NCBI GenBank assembly: GCA_904066235.2 | Contig: CAJFCV020000003.1 | Coordinates: 2,604,001-2,668,000 of the forward strand | DNA: 64,000 nt | Origin: Bursaphelenchus xylophilus | Taxonomy: Eukaryota > Nematoda > Chromadorea > Rhabditida > Aphelenchoididae | Direction of reading: 5' to 3' | In this document: one piece after another, positions 1-11,556 of the stretch | How positions within the stretch are numbered: position 1 is the first letter of the stretch | Layout: every line of letters starts with the position of its first letter | Notes under the pieces: generated by a model | What the model was told of the DNA's origin: nothing | Seen by the model: only the letters and a program-made list of their open reading frames with translations | The model's database searches: none | Position numbers and translations under genes: made by a program

Positions 1-55
1 TCACTTCAGCGACGCGATCATCGCAGCGACATTGCGCTCATTATTTTTGCGACAG
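1..55. mobile_element. Right end of a short TA-type MITE, cut by window edge
   Basis: The first bases carry a GCGACGCGATC block, then GCTCATTATTTTTGCGACAGA. This matches the right half of the complete 156-bp element at 62865-63020. The left half lies outside the window. Confidence 0.7.
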
Positions 56-246
56 AATGCCCGGATATAGTCCGTATTTTACATTTTCATTTTTTTTGGA
101 AACCCGAGTATCTGCCATTAAGACTCAATTTGGTGCTCTTTCCATTTGCTAGTCATTCCGAGTGACTAACGTTTTCGATAATTTCCAAAAAAAAATCTCA
201 AAACTATTCCAAATTTCTTGCTCTAATTTTTCAATAAACTTTGACC

Positions 247-1368
247 ATGCTTAAACTAGTTCTTTTGTGTGCTGGTTCCGTATTTTACTTTACTTTTGCT
301 CTAACAGAAGAACCTTCGTTGAAATGCGTGAATAAAATAAATTCTTGGACGGGAAATGGGATCAGCGGAATGTATGACACTTGCGTCAAAAAGGACAACT
401 GGTGTTTTAATGTGACCGGAATGACGGTGTATTCAACTCATAACATTATTCATGGTTGTGCTCCAAACTACATCAAACAGTACTGTGATGTAAGTAAAAT
501 TGTTTTTCTTTTGTGAGCTATATGCCTAAGCGTGTCTCATTGATAATTTTTTGCTCATAGCTTTTTTCTTTCTGCACGGAAAATCTCGATTTTTTGTAGA
601 AACATTTTAATTTTCTGCGCATGAATCGACCGACCCTAAAATTTATAAACCCAACACTGCAAAAAAAGCATTAAGCAATTTTGACTTCCCATCAATCTCA
701 GAAATTTCTGAAGGTTTGTCTGTCGCAAAAATAATGAGCAGAATGCCGCTGCGCCGATCGCGTCGCTGAAGCGAAAAGCAATTTGATTTTGACTCGACAC
801 AATTCATTTTTCAGCGGCGATGCGATTTCGGGGGCGACATCATTATTTTCTCGACAGATAGATAGTGGAAACTAGTAGCCTCCTTGAAAAGTTTTTGCTC
901 TATATTTTATTGTTAGTCAATTTTCATTAACCTTTGCTCTACGTCCTATGTAGACAGACTTTCTCGACGAATTTTTGCGAGGTGTACCAAAGTTTAAGCC
1001 TAACGTATTTTACTTATTTTACGATGTAGCCCGTCTTCAATGTTCTCGAATTGATGTTTTGACGTTTGTACTGTGCAGAAAAAGCCATGGTACGAGCGAC
1101 AGCCAAAAAAAGCCTTTTGCACGGTGCAAAAAGCAAAAAATTGCACAATGCAAACAGAACTCGCTTTTTCACGTTCCGCATTTTGTCGAAATCGCTCCAG
1201 CGACTCTCCGCACGGCCTAGTATAACACAAATTAACTTTTTTTTTCAGAAATATCGTCCATTCTCCAACACTGACACCTCAACTTTTTGCATTCGGTTTG
1301 AGGAAGTGGATCTCAACGGCCGACTCTGTTGCTGCAACGACGTTGATTTCTGTAACGCCAATATTTAA
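247..1368 (+). CDS. ET-module small secreted cysteine-rich protein
   Basis: Two exons, 247-489 and 1249-1368, joined in phase 0, give 120 residues. The ATG at 247 is preferred over an upstream TTG because it opens a hydrophobic signal peptide (LVLLCAGSVFYFTFA). The mature part has regularly spaced cysteines and ends with a CCCNDVDFCN block, the C-terminal signature of the nematode ET module; two N-glycosylation sequons or near-sequons are present. The donor GATGTAAGT and the acceptor TTTTTTCAG are both strong. The 759-bp intron holds a MITE and a repeat shared with about 43480-43610. Function of ET proteins is largely unknown; secretion is inferred from the signal peptide. It is convergent with the aspartate dehydrogenase-like gene downstream. 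Family assignment is confident, role is not. Confidence 0.85.
717..861. mobile_element. Short TA-type MITE in ET gene intron
   Basis: The left end TCTGTCGCAAAAATAATGAG and the right end CATTATTTTCTCGACAGA are imperfect inverted copies of the termini seen intact at 62865-63020. The interior also matches (GATCGCGTCGCTGAAGCG, then CGGCGATGCGATTT). Confidence 0.7.
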
Positions 1369-1505
1369 TCAATTCTAAGGCTTTTTCAGTGAATTTTATT
1401 TATATATCACAGAGCATTAAAGATTGTTTCTGATGGAAAAGTTATGGTAAAACACGTCAGGGTTACGACATTGATAAATATGACAGACCAAAGATACGAT
1501 GTCGA

Positions 1506-3740
1506 CTAGCAAATGTTGAAGCCCGGAGGTTTGTAGAGGGTTTCTGAAAAAAAATAATTGTAAAATACCTTTCATGTGTATCTTCGAATAAATTTTTAAA
1601 ATCCTTACCAATAACACTGCTTAGGAACGAAAAGTAAGTGAAATCTCCAGTGACAGCACCCCGTTTCGCCGGATTTTCTCTCCGGAGTTTCGTGCAAAAG
1701 CCATTTTCTCCCTGTAAAATACATCGTGGTAAATTAGTTCTAATATAAAATGTAGAAAAACGAAAATAATGAAACTAAAGTTAAACACTTGTACTGGGAA
1801 GTACTAAGTGCGTTGAATTCTTTTCGTGGTTGCAGTTGCAGAACAAGGGAAGTGCCTCAAGTGAGACGCTTATATATTTTTTAATTTTGCACACACGACG
1901 GGCATAAATGAGATATCAATTCCTGGAAGTTTTCGCACGCGCTGTGCAATTACCGTCGAGAGAGTACGTTAAACATGAGAGCTGTCAGAGAAAAAAAAAC
2001 ATTTTTTGTCATAGCTTTGACAGTCTCGTGCGGAAAAAATTGATTTTTTGTGAGAAAATTACCCTCTATGGTAGAAATAAGTATGTTTTGTGCCGGAACT
2101 CGGCAAAAAGTACCAAATTTTTGCCTACTTTTGATCTAACAAGATCTCCGTTGTTTCTGCGAAGCGCAATCTAGAATTCCCCCCATAGATCCTAGAGAAA
2201 ATTATTCTAAATTTGCGTCAATTTTCATCAAAATCTGAGTGTCGCACTTTGGGATACTTACCCTGTAAACCTGTCTACAGCGAGCAATTTTAGGGTGCTC
2301 AAGGGACAACCTTATAATAGAGTGATTTTCGTTGCAAAAAAACGCCTGCATAGCATATTCCGAAAGGCAAAAAAGACCCCTAGAACGTCGAAAAATAAGT
2401 GCTCTTGAAGGCTCTATCTTGGCTTGGCCAAATCCTTTTTCGGAAGGCTTGGAAGACTAATATATATAATATTACAGTAACCAGATTCCTTCTAAATCTC
2501 GCCCATAAAGTCATATTCCTACCTTTAACTCATACTCCACGATATGCCAATCCCTGAGTGCTGGATCAGCAATTAGCTTGGCCATGGTCCGGTCAAACCC
2601 GAGGTTATGAGCGGCAATGGCGGCACCTGCCATTGTGTTCACATTATTCGGAGCCAGAGGGCATAGAAGTCGGACAGGCCCCTCGTATAAGACCATAGGG
2701 GAATTGGACTCCTTTGCGTGATTATTAAGCTCGTTTAATTTACCGAGAACTTTGAAGCTGTCGGGGTGCTTGATCATGGTGATTTGGAGCTCCTAAAATA
2801 CTTTTTTTTGGGATTTTTTTGGTTAAAAAGTTTTTTTTAATCATAAAACAAATTTAGATAAAAAAAGATTTTTTATGGCTTTTAATAATAAAAAACTTTT
2901 ATTAATAAATAATATTTTAAAAAAATTTTTTTTTTTGTTTTTTATTTCCGTTACCTTTAAAGTTCCAAGATCGGCCATCTTTTTCACATCATTCGACCCC
3001 CAAAAAGCTCCCGAGGGAACGAATACTGCACGATCTGGATGAACTTTCAGCAAGCCTTGTAATGTATCAAACAAAGTTTTGTCAGCCAACGCCGTAGGTG
3101 AGCCAATCTGAAAATCCAAAGTTTGCCGCAAAGATTATTTGTAAAATACGTCCTTGAAGACCATCATAAAGAATGTAATAACCGTATTTTAAAAATCGCA
3201 AAATTTTTAGAAAATGCGCATTGCAAAAAATATTGTTTTTTATTTCTGATATACGTAGTATAAAGTTACAAACAAAAAAATTCTTTTTTTCATTCAAAAT
3301 TAACAAATCTTTTTTCGAAAGAAACTGTAACAGACACCGTATTTTACCCTTCGAACGTGCAAAAATTAAAAAAAAATTATCGCACTGTGCAAAATGCAAA
3401 CAATTTTTTTTTTTTTAATTTTCAATTTCAAAAAAATTGAAATTTTTAAATTACTTTCTAAAGACTTTTAAAAACTCACGAAAAAATCGGCATGCCGAAG
3501 AATAAGCCCGCCATAATTCTCCACAATTGTTGGATGTGCCACTTCGATGACTAAATCAATGTCCTCCAATCGCTCGGCTGTCAACTCCGTTAGCGGCAAG
3601 ACGTTTTCCTTCTCGTCTTCGGTCCGATTCCAAATCCTTTGGACCACGAATTCCTTTCGTTTGGCCAATTCGATTTTTAGGAATTGCCCGATATGGCCAT
3701 AGCCGATGATTCCGACCCGTTTCGGCTTTCTGTCGGCCAT
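1506..3740 (-). CDS. L-aspartate dehydrogenase-like oxidoreductase (ASPDH family)
   Basis: Five exons on the minus strand: 3740-3480, 3107-2955, 2792-2523, 1711-1609 and 1543-1506, all with GT/AG borders and consistent phase, giving 274 residues, about the family length. The N-terminus has a Rossmann NAD(P)-binding loop (GIIGYGHIGQFL, residues 9-20). The middle and C-terminal parts show family blocks such as VPSGAFWG, PLAPNNVNTMAGAAIA and NPAKRGAVTG. The family oxidises L-aspartate to iminoaspartate with NAD(P); the animal members are poorly characterised. A TTCTTCAG acceptor lies 2 nt before the ATG, consistent with a trans-spliced leader. An AATAAA on the minus strand at about 1400-1395 follows the stop. 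The large fourth intron holds a Harbinger-like element. The STRM-1-like gene lies 494 bp upstream in the same direction. Confidence 0.9.
1844..2265. mobile_element. Harbinger-like MITE, degenerate copy
   Basis: Begins CAAGGGAAGTGCCTCAAGTG and ends with the inverted counterpart CTTACCCTG. The interior matches the 449-451 bp copies at 5104, 11847 and 61767 but has accumulated changes; the left target duplication is mutated (GAA versus TAA on the right). Lies in the aspartate dehydrogenase-like gene's fourth intron. Confidence 0.75.
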
Positions 3741-4234
3741 TTCTGAAGAAAAAAGAAAAGCTGATGAGGGCGTATTTTAAAAACGGAGTTAAAGTGTCAG
3801 GAAAAATATATGTAAAATCAAATTTCTGAAAAAAAAAATTTTGTCTAAAAATGAAATTTTTTGATTTTTTGAAATTTTTTTTTTGTATAAAATGGTCAAA
3901 ATTTAACGCAAATTTAAATAAAGCTTTTTTAAAAAGCATACCTAAAATTTTCAGCTCAAAATTTACATGGATTTTTGATAAAAAAATTTAAAAAATCCTA
4001 AAAATTTAAAAAAAAAATTTTATTCAAAATTTCGTATTTCACCCTGTAAGATATTTCAAGAGTTCTGATACTCGTTAAAAAAATTTCTAGCCGCCAAATC
4101 ATCAAAAAATTTATTCAAAAAAAATTATTTTTATATTATTTTACACAAGTCAAAAAAGTCACCAAAAAAAATAACTCCTAAAGATGGTATAATCGTATTT
4201 TACAACCAAAAAAACTCTTAAAAATACTACAAAA
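3741..4234. other. AT-rich spacer between two same-strand genes
   Basis: These 494 bp separate the STRM-1-like stop from the aspartate dehydrogenase-like start. The spacer is rich in A and T runs, with one CGTATTTTAC at 4194. No ORF or transposon end was recognised. It is long, but possible, for an intercistronic region of a nematode operon. Confidence 0.6.
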
Positions 4235-7200
4235 TTATTCTCGAGTAAAAACCAAAATCTCTCCGCCATCCAGGATTCCCATTTTGCCTCCAGCCACGAT
4301 TTTGGAGACGGTTCCGCGCAGAAAAGTCTTGTTGAATTTGTAAAACCCTTTAGGCAGGATTCTCATCGCCTGTGTGGTTTTGATCAGTGTAGAAATTGTC
4401 TTCGAAGTGACCAACCACATGAAGAATTTTGAGTGGGAAAAACAGTAGTGGTACGGTTTCCCGGTCTCTTCGCATAAATTGACCGAATTCGAGAGTTGCA
4501 GCCCAACTTCAGCGCATTTGTCAACCATCTCGGAGCGATGGTGAAGTGAGGGCATTCCACAGGCAAATTCCAGGCCTTCCACGATTTTTCTGGAAAAAAA
4601 AATTTGAAATTTTTTTTATTTTTTTTTTATTTTTTTTTTTTTTTTAAGAATATGAAAATTTCAAAAGGTGACTTAAAATTTTGTAAAATACGGATTAATT
4701 ACGTTTTCCAAAATTAATAAAACTCTTCAATTTCAAAAAATTTTTTTTTTAGCTTTTCAAAATAAAAAAGAGTTTGTAAAATACGGGTAGACCGAAAATC
4801 TAACGGGTTTTTAGCGGCGGGTGAGACAAAAAATTAAAAATATTATATTTCCAGCCGATCAGAAAAAAATGCTGACAAAAAAATCCGTTCGGTTTCCCTA
4901 GAGCCCCAGGTTGCAATGTCACTAAAAAATGACAGAAGAAAAACATATTACTAGTCGTTCCATAAAGTGCATAGACTTTCTGCCACAAAGCTTTTTTCAC
5001 TGTGCATTTCACTTTCGCACTTTGCATTTTAAAAGTCGAAGGGACGAGAGCTATTGCACAGTGAAAAAAGAGGAAAAATGGGAAAGTCTACGCACTTTAT
5101 TTACAGGGAAGTACCCCAAGTGCGACGCTCAGATTTTGATGAAACTTGGCACAAATTTAGAATAATTTTTTCTAAGCTATATGCGAGAATCCTAGCTCGC
5201 GCTTTGCAGAAACAACCGAGATTTTTAGATCGAAAGTTGGCGAAAATTTGACATTTTTTACCGAATTTCGGCACGAAAAGTTTCATGTCTGTTTCTACCA
5301 TAGAGGGTAACGTTTTCACAAAAAAATAAATTTTTTCCGCACGAAACTAGCGAAGTTATGAGCAAAAAGCGTGTTTCTCTCTGACCGCTCTCCGCGTTTA
5401 GCGTACTCTCTCGGTGGCAAAGATCGTTCAATATCTCGGCTGCTCTTGCAAAGCGCGAGCTAAAACTTTCAGGAATTGATACTTATTTCATGACCGACGT
5501 GTGTGGAAAATTTAAAGAAAATCTGAGCGTCGCACTTGGAGTACTTCCCCTGTTAGAAAAATTACTGGAAAAAATTTATTGATAACTCGCTTTCATAGGC
5601 CTCCGGCATTAATTTTCTGCCAAAAGGAACCCTCAATAACGAAAAGATTGTTATTTTTCATTGCAGATGCCATTTATGACAAATTTTGCAAACTTTCCGA
5701 AGCGAAAAAATTTGTAAAATACGATAACTTTCCTTACCGATGTTCCTCATTGTTTTCATCGTACTTGTCCGTCTTTACCAGATCATAAATCACTAATTTC
5801 CCTCCTGGCTTCAGACATCTTTTCACTTCCTCCAAGACTGGCTTCAAATCCACAAAATATTTGAGTGCATAAATTGCATATGCGCAGTCCAAACTCTGAT
5901 CTTCGAATGGCATTTTATGACAGTCTGCTTCGATGAGTTTGCAGCGCTCGTTGCAGCCAAGCTTTTCGAGGGCTTTGTTGCCAATTTCGACTTCATTTGC
6001 GGCAATGGTGACTCCAGTAATGGAGGCGCCAGTGTAGGCTATTTCTTGGATTACCTGGAAAAATAATTGATATTTCAGAAACGGCAAAAAGTTTGGGGAT
6101 TTTTGAGAAGTTGTAAAATAGGTCCGGCGATTACTTGATTAAAATCATGTGTATTAGAGGGTGTAAAGACTGGGAATAAATTTTGTCTAATAGGGGAGGT
6201 ACTCCAAGTGCGACGCTCGGATTTTGATGAAACTTGGCACAAATTTAGAATAATTTTTTCTAAGATATATGCGAGAATCCTAGCTCGCGCTTTGCAGAAA
6301 CAACCGAGATTTTTTAGATCGAAAGTCAGCCAAAATTTAGGACTTTTTGCCGAATTTCGGCGCAAAAAGTTTCATGCCTATTTCAACCGTAAAGGATAAT
6401 GTTTCTACAAAAAATCAAATTTTTCCGCACGAAACTAAGCATGGCTGCAAACCGGGCCAGCCCGGCCCGGCCAGGCCCGGTTCGGCCCGGAAAATTTTTA
6501 CACTAGGTTGGAAAGAAAGAAAGCGGGAAATGAAAGGAACATTATGGCAAATTTTCGCAAAATGTAAAGAAAAATTTAGCAAAACCTAGGTACATAAGGT
6601 CACTTTACGTTCGCTATCAGCAGTGTGTTCGAAAAAATGAAAAATTCTATCGAAAAAGCATATTTTTTCCTTTTTTTCCGGGCAAAACTTAGATTTCACA
6701 AAAACCGGGCCGGCCCGGGCCGGGCCGGGCCTAAAAATCGAAGCCCGGAGTCGGGCCGAAAAATTAGTCGGCCCGGCCCGGGCCGAAAAATTTTGCAAAG
6801 CCCGGCCCGGAGCCATGCCTACACGAAACTGCCAAAGTTATGGCCAAAAAGCGTGTTTCTCTTTGACCGCTCTCTATGTTTAGCGTGCTCTCTCGGCGGC
6901 AAAATTCGTTCGATATCGCGGCGGCCGCCGCAAAGCGCGAGCTAAAACTTTCAGTAATTTATACTTAGTCCATACCCGACATGTGTGCAAAATTTAAAGA
7001 AAATCTGAGCGTCTCACTTGGAGTACTTCCTCTGTAAATCTAACAAGGGAAGACTTGAAGTGCGACGCTCAGATTTTGATAAAAATTGGCATAGATGGAG
7101 ATTGGAATTTTCTTATTCGATTGCGAGCATTCTAGCTCGCGCTTTGCAGAAACCGCTAAGAAAGAAGGGCCGGAACATCGAAAAAAATCTTCAAATGCCG

Positions 7201-10200
7201 GCGAATTTCCCTGCAAATTCTCTTGATCTTGGCATTCCGTTCCAGGAGAAAAATATTTTTTCTCGCGAGAAATTTTTTCTTGATAATATTCAAGACTATT
7301 CTGTTGCTTTTATGTGGAATATTCTGTTATTTTCACTTTTTTACACTCTGGACATGATTCTAGCGCTATTAATTGGATTGTCGCCATCCGAGGGGTGAAA
7401 TGTTACGTCCTTTGACGAATTTATGCAGTTTTTCCTCTGCAGATGGGCAAACCAACTCTAATGGTTGCTTTAAAGTTGTTTAGGAGACATGCAAACGTTC
7501 TACGGTCGTGTATGAACATAATCTTAAAGTAAGTGTTACAAAAACTTTATTATTTTTCAGTGAGCAAATTCTGAACAACAACAAGAGCGAATGTACACCA
7601 TCGGAACACTGACGGAACTCCTTGGGACCTTTACTTTGTTTTCTGAAATGGCATAAACTGAAAAATTGTGAAAAAAATAAAATTCTTGTAACACTTACCT
7701 TATGACTACGTTCCTACACGACCATAGAACGTTTGCATCTCTCCTAAACAGCTTTAAAGCAACTATTAGAGTGGTTTGCCCATCTGCAGAGGAAAAACTG
7801 TATAAATTCGTCAAAGGACGAAACATTTCACCCCTCGGATGGCGACAATCCAATTAATAGCCCTAGAATCATGTCCAGAGTGTAAAAAAGTGAAAATAAC
7901 ACAGAATATTCCACATAAAAGCAACAAAATAGTCTTGAATATTATCAAGAAAAAATTTCTTGGGAGAAAAAATATTTTTCTCCTGGAACGGAATGCCAAG
8001 ATCAAGAGAATTTGCAGGGAAATTCGTCGGCATTTGAAGATTTTTTTCGATATTCCGGCCCTTCTTTCTCGGCGGTTTCTGCAAAGCGCGAGCTAGGATG
8101 CTCGCAATCGAATAAGAAAATTCCAATCTCCATCTAGGCCAATTTTTATCAAAATCTGAGCGTCGCACTTCAAGTACTTCCCTTGTAAGCTGAGCCAGGT
8201 TTCAATTTCGTTTCAAAATTTCAACAAGATCCCAGTGCCGCACTTAGAAATTCCCAATTTAATTACTATACAAAAACCACGCTTACAGTTCCAATTCCGC
8301 ATCCAATATCCACACATGTCATTCCCTCTTTCAACTCCAACTCCTCGGCAATTCGTCGATGCAGCGAGTTCAACGCCTCCTCCAAAGATTGGCCTCTTTT
8401 CGAGGGTGGGACAAAATGAAAATTCCCATTGAAATACTCGTCAATTACAGCTGACATGACCGAATAATAGTGTGAAGTGACCTCGGCATGGTCGTTGGAC
8501 TTCTTGGCCAAGGCGAAAAGTCGCTCATGGTCCTTGTTGAAGGCTACCTGGAAGAGGGAAATTGCGTTTTTTGAGGGAAAATTTGGAAAAATAAAGTTTA
8601 GAATATTAATGAAAACTGGGATTTTTGATAAAATTTATATCAAATATGGCAAAAATAAGCTTCAAAATGTCAATTTTAAGACCAGTTAGACGATAAGAAA
8701 TTGCAAAAATCTTGTTTTTTCGAGGAAAAAATTTTTTGAAAATTTCAGTTTAATGAAAAATTTTGCAAAAAATGAGATTTTTTCTTAAAATGAAAGTTTA
8801 ATTCGGAATAATTAGCCCTCAGAATTCCTTTTCGTTCAATTTAAGAACCACTCAAGTTTCAAAATCAGCGTATTTTACAACCAAACACCTTAAAATTCGA
8901 TAAAAACCGAAAATTTATCAAAAAATTCGTTAAAAACAATATATTTCTGACCAAAACCCCTCGAAAATTTGTTGTAAATTAATCTATCTTCCTAATAAAT
9001 CTATCCCGCAACCTTTCCGAAACTTTTTCTCAAACAAATTCGCCTCTTTTCCCCTCTAAACCCTCTCCTTTTCCGTGCTATTTCGGTGACCTCCAAAGCA
9101 GATCAAACGCCGCGAAAATCACGCTTTTTCCGTCCGAAAAGCCAGAGAAAATATTGTAAAAAGACGGTTCGTACAAAGAGCGACCTCTGTGCGAAAAATT
9201 TTCGGCCTCTGCCCTAAGGGGGTCGCTTTTTCGAAGGTGAAAAAAGGTGTGAATAATCGAGGATTTTCGCTCAGTTTTTTGAAAGAAATGGATAATTTAT
9301 GCAACATAGAAGGGGAATTTAAGCCAGTGAGGTTGTCAAGGAGACCATAGAAGGGTAGTGGAAGGAATATTAGACTATAAACAGGTAAAATAAAATGAAA
9401 ATTTGGCTAAAATAAGGTAAAAAATGGCTTAAAAAGCAAAAAGTTTTCAAAAAAACTGTAAAATTTTGTCGAAATAGTCGCTAAGAATATTTAAAAAAAG
9501 GCTCACAAAATTTTTTACAACACTTTCTCTATTTCCCTCGTATTTTACCCTTATTTTCAGTTCATTTTCGGCCAAAAAACACCTTAAAAATCTCAAAAAA
9601 GAACCCAAAAATTTTCCAATAATTCCATTGAAAGAGAGATTTTCCAGTCCACAAAATTTGAACACCGAATTTCCGAGTGGTTTCAGGAATTCATAACGGC
9701 CCTCAGGCGCTTGCAAAAACAAAAAAGCCGCTTCGGGGCGAAACCACTAAAAATCGGACGGGAAATGTGTCGAAACCGTTTTCGAATATGACATTCCGAG
9801 TCCATAAATATTATAGACGAGATGCGGATGGGAAAAGAAAGGTGCGGTGCAAAAAATGCGGTAAAAATTTTGAAAAATACGAGTGCACAGTGCAATTTTT
9901 GAAAATTGTTTTTTGCACTGTGCAACGTAAGAATATAGAATTTTTTTGCACTGTGCAGTATTTTTTATTAATAAGTTTTGCACTGTGCAATTTTTGAAAC
10001 TTGGGAAAATTTGCACTGTGCGGTATAAAAATTGTGTTTTTTGCACGGTGCAGTGTTTGAACCAAGATTTTGCACTGTGCAATATAAAAATTGAAGCCTC
10101 ATTTTTGCACGGTGCAGTCTTTTTTATTAAGAAATTTTTTTGCACGGTGCAATTTTTACAACTTCATTTTTGCACTGTGCAAATTTTAAACAAAATTTTG

Positions 10201-11063
10201 CACTGTGCGATTTGAAACTCGGGAAAATTTGCACTGTGCAGTATAAAAATTGTGTTTTTTGCACAGTGCAATATTTGAACCATGATTTTGCACTGTGCAA
10301 TATAAAAATTGAAGCCTCATTTTTGCACGGTGCAGTCTTTTTTATTAAGAAATGTTTTTGCACTGTGCAATTTTTAAACAAAATTTTTGCACTGTGCAAT
10401 TTTTGAAACTTGGGAAAATGTGCACTGTGCAGTATAAAAATTGTGTTTTTTTGCACCGTGCAATGTTTGAACCGTGATTTTGCACTGTGCAATATAAAAA
10501 TTTTACATTTTTTGCACTGTGCCATTTTTCCGTACTTCCCGACTGCGTCACTACTAGTCGTTCCAGAAAGTGCGTGCACTTTTTGTCGTGGGCCGCACTG
10601 TGCACAAAATTCCCTTCTTGCGGGGTGCATTTGACCTTTTGCACCGTGCAATTGCAATGTCGCAGCGACGCAGGCTTTTCTCAACGGAGGCGGCGCGAAC
10701 TTTGGGGAAATTGCACAGTGCAAAATGTTTCGAAAAGGATCGCGTCGCGCGGGGAACACGAAAACTTGCACTGTGCGGTGCAAAAAAGGCGGAAAAAAGT
10801 GCACGCACTTTCTGGAACGACTAGTACGCATCTTACGACCATCTTTTTAGCGACCGCACCGTGCAAATGTCTCTTTTATTTTTGCACTGTGCGCTCTCAA
10901 AGTTATCCTGACCGCACCGTGCAAAATCGAAAAAATGTAAAAAATTGCACTGTGCGTTAAAAATTGAAATGAATAGTATTATAAATAGTGTAGTACTTAC
11001 CAAATCATGTCGACGAAAGTGCATAAGAAGGCGAAAAAAATTGGAAGTCATATCAATCGACAT
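4235..11063 (-). CDS. strm-1: Sterol 4-C-methyltransferase, STRM-1-like
   Basis: Four exons: 11063-11001, 8547-8287, 6054-5738 and 4589-4235, joining in frame to 331 residues, close to the size of C. elegans STRM-1. The SAM-binding motif I is split across introns (CVDIGCGIGTV). Later methyltransferase blocks are CHKMPFED and LKPGGKLVIYDL, and the C-terminal half has the FACGMPSLH and RILPKGF blocks of the sterol methyltransferase family. STRM-1 methylates the sterol nucleus at C-4, which limits dafachronic acid precursors and affects dauer entry. The first exon is short; it is chosen because an AATTTTCAG acceptor precedes its ATG and its GTAAGT donor keeps frame. Introns of 2.45, 2.23 and 1.15 kb hold a GCACNGTGC array, three Harbinger-like elements and two TA-type MITEs, so the gene is far longer than its coding length requires. 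Confidence 0.92.
4951..5100. mobile_element. Truncated TA-type MITE with CTAGTCGTTCC end
   Basis: Starts with TA then CTAGTCGTTCCATAAAGTGC, as in the complete element at 10554. The right end (AAAGTCTACGCACTTTAT) is cut where the Harbinger-like element at 5104 begins, suggesting the latter inserted at its edge. Confidence 0.55.
5104..5552. mobile_element. Harbinger-like MITE, 449 bp
   Basis: The termini CAGGGAAGTACCCCAAGTGC and GAGTACTTCCCCTG are inverted. It is flanked by the 3-bp duplication TTA (5101-5103 and 5553-5555). A TWA duplication of this kind is typical of the PIF/Harbinger superfamily. Lies in the third intron of the STRM-1-like gene. Confidence 0.85.
6191..7034. mobile_element. 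Harbinger-like MITE interrupted by a hAT-like element
   Basis: Terminal TAGGGGAGGTACTCC and GGAGTACTTCCTCTG, flanked by TAA (6188-6190 and 7035-7037). Removing the 386-bp insertion and one 8-bp duplication leaves 450 bp, the same length as the other family members. Confidence 0.85.
6436..6821. mobile_element. hAT-like GGCCC-rich element nested in a MITE
   Basis: A perfect 8-bp target duplication CACGAAAC (6428-6435 and 6822-6829) flanks 386 bp. Its ends TAAGCATGGCT and AGCCATGCCTA are inverted with one mismatch. The interior is dominated by GGCCCGG repeats next to both ends. Eight-base duplications and short inverted ends are typical of hAT transposons; no transposase is present. Confidence 0.85.
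7044..8185. mobile_element. Long Harbinger-like foldback element, 1142 bp
   Basis: Flanked by TAA (7041-7043 and 8186-8188). The ends CAAGGGAAG and CTTCCCTTG match the 450-bp family. Long inverted arms of about 500 bp face each other around a short unpaired centre near 7560-7660. It sits only 6 bp from the preceding element, so two insertions occurred at neighbouring TAA sites. Confidence 0.8.
9883..10550. repeat. GCACNGTGC array with a ~200-bp higher-order repeat
   Basis: The near-palindrome TGCAC(T/G/A)GTGCA recurs every 30-50 bp. Larger blocks also repeat: the segment TGCACTGTGCAGTATAAAAA occurs near 10011 (one change), 10230 and 10420. It lies inside the first intron of the STRM-1-like gene. 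Repeated HCTVQ-like peptides in all frames are translations of this repeat, not protein. Confidence 0.8.
10554..10824. mobile_element. TA-type MITE, 271 bp, with GCACNGTGC interior
   Basis: Terminal CTAGTCGTTCCAGAAAGTGC and its inverted copy GCACTTTCTGGAACGACTAG, flanked by TA on both sides. About 30 bp of each end pair perfectly or nearly so. The interior carries several GCACNGTGC units, linking this family to the surrounding arrays. Confidence 0.85.
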
Positions 11064-11556
11064 TTTTGGCTGAAAATTTTTATTTGTAGTTGATTCTTTC
11101 GTATTTTACAAGGCTTAAAAAAATTTTATAAAGAAATTGTAAAATACGCCATTCCACTAATCGTGAATCATTTTTAAACGCCATTAAATCCAAAAAAAAA
11201 TTTTTTAATTTTAAATTTCCCCCAAAAAAATCTCAAAATCAAGGAAAATTGGAACCTTTCTTCCACGAACTTTTTTGTAATTCCCGATTCTCTTCCCAAA
11301 ACTTTGAAATTCCAGGAGGATTTCGCGCGTATGACCCGATTCCGCGTAAAAAAAGAGAGCAAATCGCGGCATTCGCCTGCTGGAAGTGGGGGTTCCACGG
11401 AGAGGGTAATTTGAATCTTCAACAGACCTTTAAAAAATGGATTTTCAGCGATTTAATCTTCCAAAACAAATAAGAAATTATCTTAAAATGCAGTTGAAAA
11501 AGTGAGAAATCGAATATTTTTTTTCAAGTTTATTCTCGAGCTCAAAATGAGTAATT

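Noticed and set aside
6586..6945. Gly/Pro/Arg-rich ORFs
   Set aside because: Translation of GGCCCGG repeats in the hAT-like element.
9883..10550. CRISPR-like appearance: short repeat with 30-40 bp spacers
   Set aside because: Eukaryotic intron, spacers themselves recur in a ~200-bp higher-order repeat, repeat is only ~11 bp with a variable centre, and no cas genes exist.
9677..10960. Overlapping ORFs on both strands with repeated HCTVQ/LHSAK-like peptides
   Set aside because: They are six-frame translations of the GCACNGTGC array inside an intron; peptides mirror the DNA repeat.
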